Shown: piece by piece, positions 25,574 to 33,882 of the stretch
Position numbering within the stretch: the stretch's first letter is position 1
Layout: every line of letters begins with the position of its first letter
Notes under the pieces: generated by a model
Database searches by the model: none
Told to the model about the DNA's origin: nothing
Seen by the model: only the letters and a program-made list of their open reading frames with translations
Program-made: the position numbers and the translations under genes
Assembly: GCA_005223045.1 (NCBI GenBank)
Contig: NJBM01000018.1
Location: 1 to 64,000, forward strand
Length of the DNA stretch: 64,000 nucleotides
Direction of reading: 5' to 3'
Source: Planctomycetes bacterium B3_Pla
GTDB taxonomy: Bacteria > Planctomycetota > Phycisphaerae > Sedimentisphaerales > Anaerobacaceae

Positions 25574-26425
25574 ATGAAACTTAACATTCTTTGCATTGGT
25601 GACATAGTCGGCCGGCCGGGCAGACGCATTATTAGTGACAAGCTCAAGGCGCTGGTCAGAGAGCTTGACATTGACTGCGTGATAGCCAACGCCGAGAACG
25701 CCGCCGGGGGTTCGGGCCTGACGCCGCAAATCTATGACAAATTGCTGCGCGCCGGCGTAAACCTGATTACGTTAGGCGACCATACCTACCGCAAGAGGAG
25801 CATAATCACGACACTGGAGACGGCGGACAATATTGTTCGGCCTGCCAATTTCTCCGAGCGTGCAGCGGGAAAAAGTGTTGCAGTTTACAAGACCGGCAAA
25901 GGGCCGATCGTGGCGGTCGTCGCCTTGATAGGGCGGCTTTTCATGAAACCGGGAGATTGCCCTTACAATGCCATTGACAGGATTCTGCCGCAACTCACCC
26001 GGAAGGCCGACATCGTCATCGTCGATTTTCATGCCGAGGCAACCAGCGAAAAGATTGCTATGGGCTATCATCTCGACGGCAGGGTCAGCTTGTGTTTCGG
26101 AACGCACACCCACGTAGTGACGGCTGACGAGACAATTCTGGCCAAAGGCGCCGCGTATATCACCGACATCGGTATGACCGGGCCACATGATTCGGTGCTC
26201 GGTCGAGGCGTCGAGAGCGTGCTCAAGGCGTTCAGGACACAGATGCCGTTCCCGTTCGAGATAGCGACCGGCGAGGTGAGAATGAATGGAGTGCTGGTCA
26301 CTGTTGACAGCAACACGAAGAAGGCCGAGTCCATCAAGCGCATCAGGGTCGATGCCGAGACCGAAGATACGATGACCTACGATAGCGACGACGGCAAACC
26401 GGAATACTTCAACAACAACTTCTGA
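25574..26425 (+). CDS. YmdB-like metallophosphoesterase (TIGR00282 type)
   Basis: A 283-residue calcineurin-like phosphoesterase. Metal ligands are in ILCIGDIVGRPGRR (Asp), ANAENAAGGSG (Asn/Glu), LGDHTYRKR, VDFHAEATSEK and FGTHTHVVTAD, matching the YmdB/TIGR00282 family that hydrolyses 2',3'-cyclic nucleotides. In the usual family the LGDHT motif reads GNHT or GDHT, so the site appears intact. Cytosolic. The preceding 25 bp are ATAC-rich repeats with no clear Shine-Dalgarno. Its location just behind rny suggests a shared role in RNA turnover. Confidence 0.85.
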   Translation: MKLNILCIGDIVGRPGRRIISDKLKALVRELDIDCVIANAENAAGGSGLTPQIYDKLLRAGVNLITLGDHTYRKRSIITTLETADNIVRPANFSERAAGKSVAVYKTGKGPIVAVVALIGRLFMKPGDCPYNAIDRILPQLTRKADIVIVDFHAEATSEKIAMGYHLDGRVSLCFGTHTHVVTADETILAKGAAYITDIGMTGPHDSVLGRGVESVLKAFRTQMPFPFEIATGEVRMNGVLVTVDSNTKKAESIKRIRVDAETEDTMTYDSDDGKPEYFNNNF

Positions 26426-26609
26426 AAACCCACTTCCTGACAAACCGTTGTGCGCATGTCACGTTATTGACAACGGACCTTCATTTTGGTAGTCTTATAT
26501 TTGAATCTCGCGGATGTCCGGGAGTTGCCGGAATATGTGCCTGGATTCGCCGGGAAAATTGGCGAACGGCACATTTTCGGTAATGTGAGGCTCATTAGGA
26601 GACAACCGA

Positions 26610-27341
26610 ATGAAGGACACAAGGCTACTCTGCGTTGCCCTGGTGTCATTACTTGTTGTTGTCGGGTGTAAAAAGAAAGAACCTGTGCCGCCGCAGCAGG
26701 CCGGCGCCGAGCTTCAAGAGCAGGTAGTGAAGGCGCCGGAGCCTGCGGAACGAGCCAAACCGGTCAAGTCACCGCCACAAGCCGCAGTGGCGACCGAGAA
26801 GAAACCGGCTGAAGCAACAGCTCCGGCAAAACCGCAAGAGCCCGCCAAGCCAACAGAAACCATCGATCCAAACGAAGCATTGCGGCTCGCAGTGTCCGAG
26901 GGGGATGCCGGCAAGGCCGAGACCTTTCTTGCAGAAGGCGCCGACGTGAATGGAGATGCCAAAGGCGGCTTTACGCACCTGCATTTGGCCCTCATACAGG
27001 GACACGAGGAGGTCGCCGCCCTGCTGATTGCCAACGGCGCCGACACGAAAGCAACAATGACCAACGGCACAACCGCCCTGCACTTTGCAGCTATGCGGGG
27101 CTGCAAGCATATAGTCGAATTCCTTATCGAGGACGGTTTGGATGTGGACGCCGAGGACCTTGCACAGGGCACACCACTGCATTTTGCTGCGCTTTCCGGG
27201 CACATGAGTATTGTTGAGCTTCTTGTCGCAAATGGCGCCGATCTGACGATCAAGAACCGCCAGGGGCAGACTCCGCAGGAGATGGCCAGGCAGAAAGGAC
27301 ATAAGGAATTATCTGAACTCTTGCTTGCGCTCGAGCCCTGA
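26610..27341 (+). CDS. Ankyrin-repeat lipoprotein
   Basis: A 243-residue exported protein. The signal peptide ends in the lipobox VVVGC, giving a lipidated Cys near residue 20. A Pro/Ala/Glu/Lys-rich linker (about 25-85, probably spanning the periplasm) leads into about four ankyrin repeats (GGFTHLHLALIQGHEEVAALLIANGAD, NGTTALHFAAMRG and so on) ending at the C-terminus. AGGAG lies 8 nt before the ATG. Ankyrin repeats mediate protein contacts; an envelope-anchored scaffold role is inference. A second ankyrin lipoprotein lies at 32,994. Confidence 0.8.
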   Translation: MKDTRLLCVALVSLLVVVGCKKKEPVPPQQAGAELQEQVVKAPEPAERAKPVKSPPQAAVATEKKPAEATAPAKPQEPAKPTETIDPNEALRLAVSEGDAGKAETFLAEGADVNGDAKGGFTHLHLALIQGHEEVAALLIANGADTKATMTNGTTALHFAAMRGCKHIVEFLIEDGLDVDAEDLAQGTPLHFAALSGHMSIVELLVANGADLTIKNRQGQTPQEMARQKGHKELSELLLALEP

Positions 27342-27391
27342 GAGGGATGAATTCGTCACATGATAAACACCGTTAGGGAGATTTGAAAAAG

Positions 27392-28366
27392 ATGAAAGAG
27401 CACGTAAATCGCCGGGCATTTCTGAAGAAGGCTGTGCTCGGCTCCGCCGCCGCCACTTCGGCGTTGAGTCTTGAGGAGAAGGCACTGGTGGCGGCTATGA
27501 ACAGGCCCGGCAAGGCTTCGGCCGAATCGGTGAAGGGCCTGCCGGCAGGCAAGATCGGGGCGGTCACGATCAGCAGGATAATCTGCGGAGGCAACCTGAT
27601 CGGCGGATACGCACACAGCAGAGACCTGCTCTATGCATCTTCGCTGCTCAAGCACTATTTCACCGATGAGAAGGTACTTGAAACGCTCCAGATATGTGAA
27701 GAGAACGGTGTCAACACCATCATTACGAATACGAGCTCGGCGGCGCTTCTGAAGAAATACTGGGACGAAAGAGGCGGTCGGATTCAATGGATCGCACAAT
27801 GTGTCGAAAAGACCGATGATCCGACGGCTGACGCCAAGAAGGCTATTGACGGCGGAGCGGTTGGGGCCTTTCTGATCGGCAATGTCGGGGACCTCTGGGC
27901 CCGGAACGGCAGGACCGATCTGATTGGAAAAGAAGTCGATTTCATCAAACAGAATGGAATCATCGCCGGTTGCGGCGGGCATAACTTGAGAACGCCGGTG
28001 GCGTGCGAGGAGGCCGGTTTGAACACAGACTTCTACATGAAAACACACCACAGTACGAATTACTGGTCGAAGCGCCGGCCGGATCAGCATGAGGACGTTA
28101 TCGACAACTACAAAACCGACAACTACTGGGACAAGTATCCGGAAAAGACAGTCGAGTTTATGAGGACGATGGAAAAACCGTGGATTGCCTACAAAGTCCT
28201 GGCCGCCGGGGCCATTCATCCCAGAGACGGCTTCAAATTTGCCTTTGAAAACGGCGCGGATTTCGTCTGCGTGGGGATGTTTGATTTTCAGGTCATAGAA
28301 GACGCGCTTATTGCAAAAGATATTTTGTCCGGCAAGATCGACAGAGCACGACCCTGGAGAGCTTAG
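27392..28366 (+). CDS. Tat-exported TIM-barrel (aldo/keto-reductase-like) protein
   Basis: A 324-residue exported protein. The twin-arginine motif NRRAFLKK lies at the N-terminus, followed by a short hydrophobic stretch. The body begins ISRIICGGNLIGGYAHSRDLLYASSLL, continues with NGVNTIITNTS, and ends GADFVCVGMFDFQVIEDALIAKDIL. The G-G-N-L-I-G and N-G-V-N-T-I strands resemble aldo/keto reductases, but the catalytic Asp/Tyr/Lys/His set was not recognised, so enzymatic activity is uncertain. Start at ATG 27,392; a TTG 9 nt earlier is too close to AGGGAG. A paralogue lies at 29,826 and a remnant at 29,614. Confidence 0.6.
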   Translation: MKEHVNRRAFLKKAVLGSAAATSALSLEEKALVAAMNRPGKASAESVKGLPAGKIGAVTISRIICGGNLIGGYAHSRDLLYASSLLKHYFTDEKVLETLQICEENGVNTIITNTSSAALLKKYWDERGGRIQWIAQCVEKTDDPTADAKKAIDGGAVGAFLIGNVGDLWARNGRTDLIGKEVDFIKQNGIIAGCGGHNLRTPVACEEAGLNTDFYMKTHHSTNYWSKRRPDQHEDVIDNYKTDNYWDKYPEKTVEFMRTMEKPWIAYKVLAAGAIHPRDGFKFAFENGADFVCVGMFDFQVIEDALIAKDILSGKIDRARPWRA

Positions 28367-28423
28367 GACAACAACCGGGGCGTTCGTGCCGCTTACATCT
28401 GAATTTAAGGGGTAGAATTCACG

Positions 28424-29617
28424 TTGCTGCAAGATATTCGCTATGGCATTCGGATGATCGGGACGCCTCGTCTTCGTATGAATCGACTTTGCCCCCCGAT
28501 AAGGGCAGCACGTCGCCTCCTTCTGTGCGTTGCAGTCGTTGTCCTGCTGCTTGCCGCGAGCAACTCAGGAGGAGGAATAGAACAACGCAGGGACACTACA
28601 CGCACGAGAGCCGAGGTCGAGTCGCTCATCGAAAATGTAGGCAGGACTCCACCAGACTGGTACGGCTCCACCCCGCTCAACTATCCGAGAACGCTCGACC
28701 TGTCGTGGCCCAAACCATCAGGCCCCTGGAACACCCGCAAGCATGTGCCGCATTACATGTTTAGCGTCATCAATGAGAACCCCAGGCGATGGAAAGAGGG
28801 CGCCAGGTTCATGCACCATGTGCTGAGCGTGAACAGAGACGACCCGGAAGTCCATCAGAAAGCCTTCGACCAACTCGGCCACTGCTACCACGACCTGCTC
28901 GGAGACTGGGCGCGTGCCGCCTTCTGGTGGCGGAAGCTCGATAAGTATCACATGAACAACTTCCTGGGTCTGGCCGACTGCTACTGGAAGCTGGGCAGCA
29001 AGGAGATGGCCGCCAGCCTGCTGCGCAGAATCCGCACCGATTCCACGCGGTACGGTTCGGCGATCAAGCTCTGGTCGGACATGGGCGAATTGGACGATGC
29101 GCTGCGATTAGCCGAAACCTCAGCCCGAGCCGGCAATCCGAGCGGGGCGTACATAGGCGCCGGCGATGCCTGCCGCAAACACAGCCGCTACTCTCAGGCC
29201 ATCGCCTACTACCGCAAGGTGCTCGCCATGCCTATGACCTACACGCGGATCAACGGGAAGAACCAAAAAAATCCCATCCTCGAACGGAATAAGCAGCGTG
29301 CTCAGACCGCCATTGACAATATTAAGACATTTGAAACCCTCGACCTGAACCGCATCCCCGACGGCATCTACACGGGCGCCAGCCTTGCCTATGTGGCAGA
29401 TCTCGCCGTGGCGGTAACCGTTCAGAACGGCCGGATTACGTCCGTCCGGATCACAGAACACAAAGACAAACAGTACTTTTCGGCGCTCACCGACACCCCG
29501 AATCAGATCATCGAGAAGCAGGGCCTAAGAGGCGTGGATGCGACCACGAGTGCCACGATAACGTCCGAGGCGATTATCAACGCCACAGCTAAAGCACTGA
29601 CAAGCAGCCCAAAATGA
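28424..29617 (+). CDS. Exported protein with TPR-like region and C-terminal FMN-binding domain
   Basis: A 397-residue protein. A hydrophobic signal (RRLLLCVAVVVLLLAAS, about 30-46) is followed by helical TPR-like repeats (about 130-290: AFDQLGHCYHDLLGDWARAAFWW, FLGLADCYWKLGSKEMAASLL, AYIGAGDACRKHSRYSQAIAYYRKVL). The C-terminus is an FMN-binding domain (DGIYTG...VTVQNGRITSVRI...DATTSATITS). In this fold the Thr of a DxxxGAT-type motif accepts covalent FMN; here Gly is replaced by Ser. A TTG start at 28,424 lies behind AAGGGG; ATGs at 28,454 and 28,478 are alternatives. Its stop overlaps the ATG of the paralogue remnant. Confidence 0.75.
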   Translation: MLQDIRYGIRMIGTPRLRMNRLCPPIRAARRLLLCVAVVVLLLAASNSGGGIEQRRDTTRTRAEVESLIENVGRTPPDWYGSTPLNYPRTLDLSWPKPSGPWNTRKHVPHYMFSVINENPRRWKEGARFMHHVLSVNRDDPEVHQKAFDQLGHCYHDLLGDWARAAFWWRKLDKYHMNNFLGLADCYWKLGSKEMAASLLRRIRTDSTRYGSAIKLWSDMGELDDALRLAETSARAGNPSGAYIGAGDACRKHSRYSQAIAYYRKVLAMPMTYTRINGKNQKNPILERNKQRAQTAIDNIKTFETLDLNRIPDGIYTGASLAYVADLAVAVTVQNGRITSVRITEHKDKQYFSALTDTPNQIIEKQGLRGVDATTSATITSEAIINATAKALTSSPK

Positions 29618-29769
29618 GCAAACGGGATTTTGGCTTCAGATACGCCTTTGAGAATGGTGCCGACTTTCTTTGCGAGGAGATGTTTGATTTTCAGGTCATG
29701 GAAGACGCGACTATTGCAAAAAATATTTTATCCGGTAGAATAGATAGATCGCGACCTCGGAGAGCTTAG
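29614..29769 (+). pseudogene. 3'-end remnant of a Tat TIM-barrel paralogue
   Basis: The 51-codon frame MSKRDFGFRYAFENGADF...MFDFQVMEDATIAKNIL...RPRRA lines up with the last ~50 residues of the protein encoded at 27,392-28,366, including the exact C-terminal position of the stop codon. The roughly 55 bp after it also match the intergenic sequence after that gene (GCTTACAT.TGAATT.AAGGGGTAGAA). It is therefore a partial duplication that carries no catalytic body. The ATG overlaps the stop of the FMN-binding gene (ATGA), so it might still be translated. Confidence 0.8.
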
Positions 29770-29825
29770 GTGGCAATAGCCGGTGTGTCTGTACCGCTTA
29801 CATTTGAATTGAAGGGGTAGAAGTA

Positions 29826-30797
29826 ATGTCAAACAAGAATGAAAATCGTCGCGGTTTCCTCAAGAAATCCATCGCAGCTTCCACGGGAGCCGCCCTGGGA
29901 CTTCATAGCTTCGAGGAAGAGAACCTGTTAGCCAGGACGACAGATAGATCAAATGTCGCCGGGACGGCAAAGAACAAGTCCGCCTCGGCGGGCAACAAAC
30001 TGCCTCTCGGCAAGATCAAGAATCTCAAGATCAGCAGGATACTCTGCGGCGGCAATCTTATTGGCGGCTGGGCGCACAGCAGAGATTTGATGTATGTCTC
30101 CTCGCTGGTCAAAGCCTATCATACGGACCAAAAAGTATTCGAGACACTGGAGCTGGCCGAGGAGAACGGGATCAATACCATCCTGACCAATCCCGTTTCC
30201 GACAGGGTGATAAATCGCTACTGGAACGAGCGTGGCGGCAAGATTCAGTGGATATCGGATTGTGCTTCGGGCAAGACCATCGAGGCGGGCATCAAACGGT
30301 CGGTGGACAGCGGCGCACATGCGGTCTATATTCAGGGCGGCCTTTGCGACAATGCCGTCAAGAAAGGCCAGGTCCACTTGCTCGGCGAGGCGCTCGAATA
30401 CATAAAGGAGCGAGGCGTCCCCGGTGGATTAGGTGCACACTTGCTCGATACGGTCAAGGCCTGTGTAAAAGGCGGCCTCAAGCCCGACTTCTGGGTCAAG
30501 ACCCTCCACCCCGGCAATTACTGGTCGGCAGAGATCAAACCCGAGAACGACAATATCTGGGCCCGCACACCTGAAGAAACGATCAAGTATATGGAGGCAT
30601 TAGACACGCCCTGGATCGCATTTAAGATTTTGGCCGCAGGTGCATTTCATCCCAGGGTCAGCTTCAAGTACGTCTTCGAGAACGGCGCCGATTTCGCCTG
30701 CGTGGGAATGTTCGATTTCCAGGTCATAGAAAACGCGCTGATCGCCCAGGACGTATTCGCAAAGAAAATAGACCGGCAACGTCCCTGGAGAGCGTAA
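29826..30797 (+). CDS. Tat-exported TIM-barrel (aldo/keto-reductase-like) protein, paralogue
   Basis: A 323-residue protein closely parallel to the one at 27,392: Tat motif NRRGFLKK, ISRILCGGNLIGGWAHSRDLMYVSSLV, NGINTILTNPVS, WVKTLHPGNYWS and GADFACVGMFDFQVIENALIAQDVF. AAGGGGTAG precedes the ATG and derives from the duplicated spacer. The middle part is more diverged than the two ends. Likely extracytoplasmic, with the same uncertainty about catalysis; the intervening FMN-binding protein could be a redox partner, which is inference. Confidence 0.6.
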   Translation: MSNKNENRRGFLKKSIAASTGAALGLHSFEEENLLARTTDRSNVAGTAKNKSASAGNKLPLGKIKNLKISRILCGGNLIGGWAHSRDLMYVSSLVKAYHTDQKVFETLELAEENGINTILTNPVSDRVINRYWNERGGKIQWISDCASGKTIEAGIKRSVDSGAHAVYIQGGLCDNAVKKGQVHLLGEALEYIKERGVPGGLGAHLLDTVKACVKGGLKPDFWVKTLHPGNYWSAEIKPENDNIWARTPEETIKYMEALDTPWIAFKILAAGAFHPRVSFKYVFENGADFACVGMFDFQVIENALIAQDVFAKKIDRQRPWRA

Positions 30798-30830
30798 GGC
30801 AGGTCGGCAACTCCGTGAGATGACTCGTGA

Positions 30831-31619
30831 TCAATAGTCTCTGAACTTTCTCATCCACTCAGGCCAGTCGTCGGGCTGGACACCGCCGGTCTTGGTCCAG
30901 GGACCAGCCGTGTCGAAGTTGCGATGCCACTTCAATGTCCACAACTCTTTGAGTCCGACTTTTCTGACCGACCAATCCATAAACAGGATATTTATCGCTC
31001 CATCGTGTCGATCAATGCAGTAGAAACGCATTCCATTCAGACCGTGCCCTTGTGGCCCCTGTCCGTCGTAGGCCGGAGGCGTGTCGTACGGCTCTGAAAG
31101 GCCACGGTGCCACCAGAAGGAATCTCCCATGACCGGCACCTTGTATGCGTTCGGCACATCGGTAGTTCCCCACTCACGCGGGTTCACAGTTTTAGCTCTG
31201 GCTTTAACGCCTCTATCTAAGATCCAGATATTTGCTGCATAGCTGCTTTTCCGCGCAAAAACTGGATCTACAGTGATTGCATATTTAACCTGATTTGCTC
31301 CCTCTTCAAATGTTTTCGTGGTCATCGGACATAAGAGAATCCTCGTGTCGTCGCAATAGAAATCCTCTGACTCAGCCCTCCAATCAAAGGGGATGAGCGC
31401 GCCGGCATCTTCAGTGACGGCCAAAGGGAATCGGGAATTGTTTTGTTCCGTGTACATTGACCAGACAAGGCCCCACTGTCCTAGATAGACCTTGCACATT
31501 GCCGCCTTTGCCTGTCTCCTGATCCGCTGGACTGTAGGCAGTAATATCGCCAGCAACAAAGCAATGACGGCAATCACTACCAAAAGCTCTATTAACGTAA
31601 ATCCCTTTGGTTTGCTCAT
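30831..31619 (-). CDS. Type II secretion-like pseudopilin, C-tail subfamily
   Basis: A 262-residue protein with a prepilin leader MSKPKG|FTLIELLVVIAVIALLLAIL (cleavage after Gly6, Glu at +5 of the mature protein). A variable globular domain follows. The C-terminal half has the subfamily signature: a PP-Y segment, C-x-x-RHDGAINILFMDWSVR, GLKELWTLKWHRNFD and the final WPEWMRKFRDY. The canonical pseudopilin DG motif is replaced by D-W-S. Start at ATG 31,619. It is one of five tail-bearing members in this cluster and encodes the most diverged middle region with few cysteines. Confidence 0.85.
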   Translation of the reverse strand: MSKPKGFTLIELLVVIAVIALLLAILLPTVQRIRRQAKAAMCKVYLGQWGLVWSMYTEQNNSRFPLAVTEDAGALIPFDWRAESEDFYCDDTRILLCPMTTKTFEEGANQVKYAITVDPVFARKSSYAANIWILDRGVKARAKTVNPREWGTTDVPNAYKVPVMGDSFWWHRGLSEPYDTPPAYDGQGPQGHGLNGMRFYCIDRHDGAINILFMDWSVRKVGLKELWTLKWHRNFDTAGPWTKTGGVQPDDWPEWMRKFRDY

Positions 31620-31705
31620 AACGGCACTTTTCCCTTTTTCGTCTCCGCATAAGATACACAAGAGCGGGCTTGTGTTCCTTTTATTTTGTCAAACGCCGTT
31701 ATTCT

Positions 31706-32503
31706 TCAGTAGTCTCTGAACCTTCTCATCCATTCCGGCCAGTTGTCCGGATGGACGCCGCCGGCTTTGGTCCACGCGCCGGACGTGTCAAAGTTTCGAT
31801 GCCACTTGAACGTCCACAATTCCTTGAGGCCGATCCGCCTGACGGAGAAATCCAGGAAGATGCCGTTTATGTATCCATCATGCCGGTTGAGGCAGAAGCG
31901 CTTCATCTGCAGGGCGCTTACGCCGTAGGTTGATATGTCGCCGTCGTATTCCGGCGGTGCGTCGTAGGAGTAAGGCTTGCTTTCTACGAACGCGCAGTCC
32001 AGCAGCACCGGTATGTTGGCTGCGCCTTCAACGTAAGCGTTCCTCCAATTGTCCTTGGTTGCTTCTCTGCCGTGGATGAATTCCACCTCCGGCGGCGGAT
32101 TGCATAGCCAGTTGTTCATGCCGTAGCTGCCGCGCTGCTCGCCGGTAGTCCACACCGGTCCCCAGGCTGCGAACGGGTCCCTTGCGCCGTCCTGCCTGAA
32201 TTTGGTGGCCATCGGGCACAATCGCACTCTTTCATCGTTGCTGTAGTACGGTTTGAGCGGTTCGGACCAGCAGTACTGCTCCCATCCGTTTCTGGAGAAA
32301 TCACCGCTCCAGAAATATCCGTCATTTTGGCCGGCGTACATCTCGAAGATGATGGCCCACTGGTGCAGGCTCGACTGGCAGGCAACCGCCTTTGCCTGCT
32401 TCCTGACCCGCTGCAGCGCCGGCATCAATACCGCCATCAGCAGCGCAATGATGGCGATCACAACCAAAAGCTCTATTAACGTAAAACCTTTTCGCTTGTG
32501 CAT
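31706..32503 (-). CDS. Type II secretion-like pseudopilin, C-tail subfamily
   Basis: A 265-residue pseudopilin with leader MHKRKG|FTLIELLVVIAIIALLMAVL. The body has Cys pairs, SYGMNNWLCNPPPEVE, IPVLLDCAFVESKPYSYDAPPEYDG, then CLNRHDGYINGIFLDFSVR and the shared tail GLKELWTFKWHRNFD...WPEWMRRFRDY. A promoter-like TATAAT element lies about 92 bp upstream. Its N-terminal coding DNA is nearly identical to that of the gene at 33,883-34,653 over about 54 bp, pointing to recent duplication or gene conversion. Confidence 0.87.
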   Translation of the reverse strand: MHKRKGFTLIELLVVIAIIALLMAVLMPALQRVRKQAKAVACQSSLHQWAIIFEMYAGQNDGYFWSGDFSRNGWEQYCWSEPLKPYYSNDERVRLCPMATKFRQDGARDPFAAWGPVWTTGEQRGSYGMNNWLCNPPPEVEFIHGREATKDNWRNAYVEGAANIPVLLDCAFVESKPYSYDAPPEYDGDISTYGVSALQMKRFCLNRHDGYINGIFLDFSVRRIGLKELWTFKWHRNFDTSGAWTKAGGVHPDNWPEWMRRFRDY

Positions 32504-32993
32504 GACGGTCCACCTTCTCTTTCAAAGAAGGTCCTACCAAACCGACATTATTCATTTAGATACGATGGATCTCGTTGTATGTTTATCCGCAATGATTATA
32601 GCACAACAGGCCGTAGTAGCGCAACTTATTGTCGATCAACAAAGCCGGTTGCGAGCCATTCTAAAGCGCGATTTCTGAAAAACAAGTCCTATTTTTATGA
32701 GACCTGCACGAGGCAAATCGTGCCCTAAATCGAGTCTGGCGAGCGTTCTGTGCGATTCTGTGAGAACGAGAATTTAGAGTGCTCACGCGTTTTGCCTCTC
32801 TGAATGTATTTCTTATATTTTGATTATGTGTCGCCGTGGTCGCACCGGTCTAATCACCGAGTTGATTATTTGGTGGTGGGAACGATTTCTATGGCCCCGG
32901 TAGCGGTCATTAGAAGACAACCAAGGCAATGGTTAAAAAGCCGGCCGCACTGTGCGGTTTGGTAGTCGAAAACTGATTTTAAAAGGGGATATC
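32504..32993. other. 490-bp divergent intergenic region
   Basis: This lies between a minus-strand pseudopilin and the plus-strand ankyrin lipoprotein. It holds a minus-strand promoter (32,595-32,624), a word (32,907-32,922) repeated upstream of the other ankyrin gene, and a small CCGCA-CTG-TGCGG hairpin near 32,946. No gene was recognised. Confidence 0.55.
32595..32624 (-). promoter_or_regulatory. Candidate promoter of the pseudopilin at 32,503
   Basis: Read on the minus strand, TTGCGC and a perfect TATAAT (32,595-32,600) are 18 bp apart. Transcription would start near 32,588, about 85 nt upstream of the start codon. Confidence 0.45.
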
Positions 32994-33767
32994 ATGGTTA
33001 ATGTAAAAGAAAGGGTTATCGCCGTGACAGTTCTATTTGCCGGTTTGTTATTCACCGGATGTGGAAATTCTGTCTCGCAGTTTCACCAGGCGTTGGGCTC
33101 GGGAAATCTTGACCAGGCCCAAGCGTTGTTGGTAGAGAAACCGGACCTGGTGAATGCTGAGAAAAAAGGTCATACTCCTCTGTGCGAGGCGTTCCAAAAG
33201 GATCAGGAACAGAGCGTTTTGTTCCTGCTTGAGAACGGCGTGGATGTAGATGCCGAAGACAAACACGGCTTTACGCCTCTGCACTTCGCGGCAGAGAAAG
33301 GGTATGAACAGATTGTCGGGCTTCTCGCCGAAAAGGGAGCCAATGTAAACGCCACAGATACGACGGGCGAAACTCCTTTGCACTTAGCGGTCTTGGGTGG
33401 CCACCAGGATGTTGTCCAGGCTCTGCTTGCCGCGAAAGCGTCTGCGAATGCAGAAAATCCAATGGGCCGTACTCCCCTGCACTATGCTGCCAGAGAGGGT
33501 CATTCGGCTGCTGTCGAGGCTCTGCTCGCCCACGGAGCGACTGTTAATGCAAAAGACAAAAGTCCCGGTCATACTGCACTGCATTATGCGGCTTACCAGA
33601 ACCAAAAGGATGTCGCAGAACTCTTACTGACCAAGGGTGCAGATGTGAATGCGAGAGATATCCTGTCCCATACTCCTCTATACTGGGCGTCGATTGCTCG
33701 GCTTGAAGAGGGAGAATCGAACGAGGATATCATCGAATTGCTTCGCGAGCACGGAGGTCAGAAGTAA
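32994..33767 (+). CDS. Ankyrin-repeat lipoprotein
   Basis: A 257-residue lipoprotein: signal MVNVKERVIAVTVLFAGLLFTGC with lipobox FTGC, Cys at residue 23. From about residue 26 nearly the whole protein is ankyrin repeats (about seven), each with the G-TPLH-AA---GH pattern (HGFTPLHFAAEKGYEQIV, TGETPLHLAVLGGHQDVV, MGRTPLHYAAREGHSAAV). Unlike the protein at 26,610 it has no Pro-rich linker. Start at ATG 32,994 behind AAGGGGAT. It sits alone on the plus strand inside a minus-strand pseudopilin cluster, which suggests a related but separately regulated role. Confidence 0.83.
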   Translation: MVNVKERVIAVTVLFAGLLFTGCGNSVSQFHQALGSGNLDQAQALLVEKPDLVNAEKKGHTPLCEAFQKDQEQSVLFLLENGVDVDAEDKHGFTPLHFAAEKGYEQIVGLLAEKGANVNATDTTGETPLHLAVLGGHQDVVQALLAAKASANAENPMGRTPLHYAAREGHSAAVEALLAHGATVNAKDKSPGHTALHYAAYQNQKDVAELLLTKGADVNARDILSHTPLYWASIARLEEGESNEDIIELLREHGGQK

Positions 33768-33838
33768 CAAAACTGGATCATACCATACGTGTGTGGAACT
33801 TCGGACCTCGCGTTTGTTTTAGCGTCAACCTGTAATTG

Positions 33839-33862
33839 CCCCCCCTCTGCGAGGAGGGGGGG
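33839..33862. terminator. Bidirectional terminator-like hairpin
   Basis: A C-tract plus CTC (33,839-33,847) faces GAGGAGGGGGGG (33,851-33,862) across a TGC loop, giving a very GC-rich hairpin with a small bulge. It lies between the convergent ankyrin gene and the next pseudopilin. No strong T-run follows on either strand. Confidence 0.5.
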
Positions 33863-33882
33863 AGCATGAAAGAGGAGCTTTC

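Noticed and set aside
26467..26495. TTGACA...TAGTCT as a promoter for the first ankyrin gene
   Set aside because: The -35 is perfect but the -10 matches only 3 of 6 bases; not strong enough to list.
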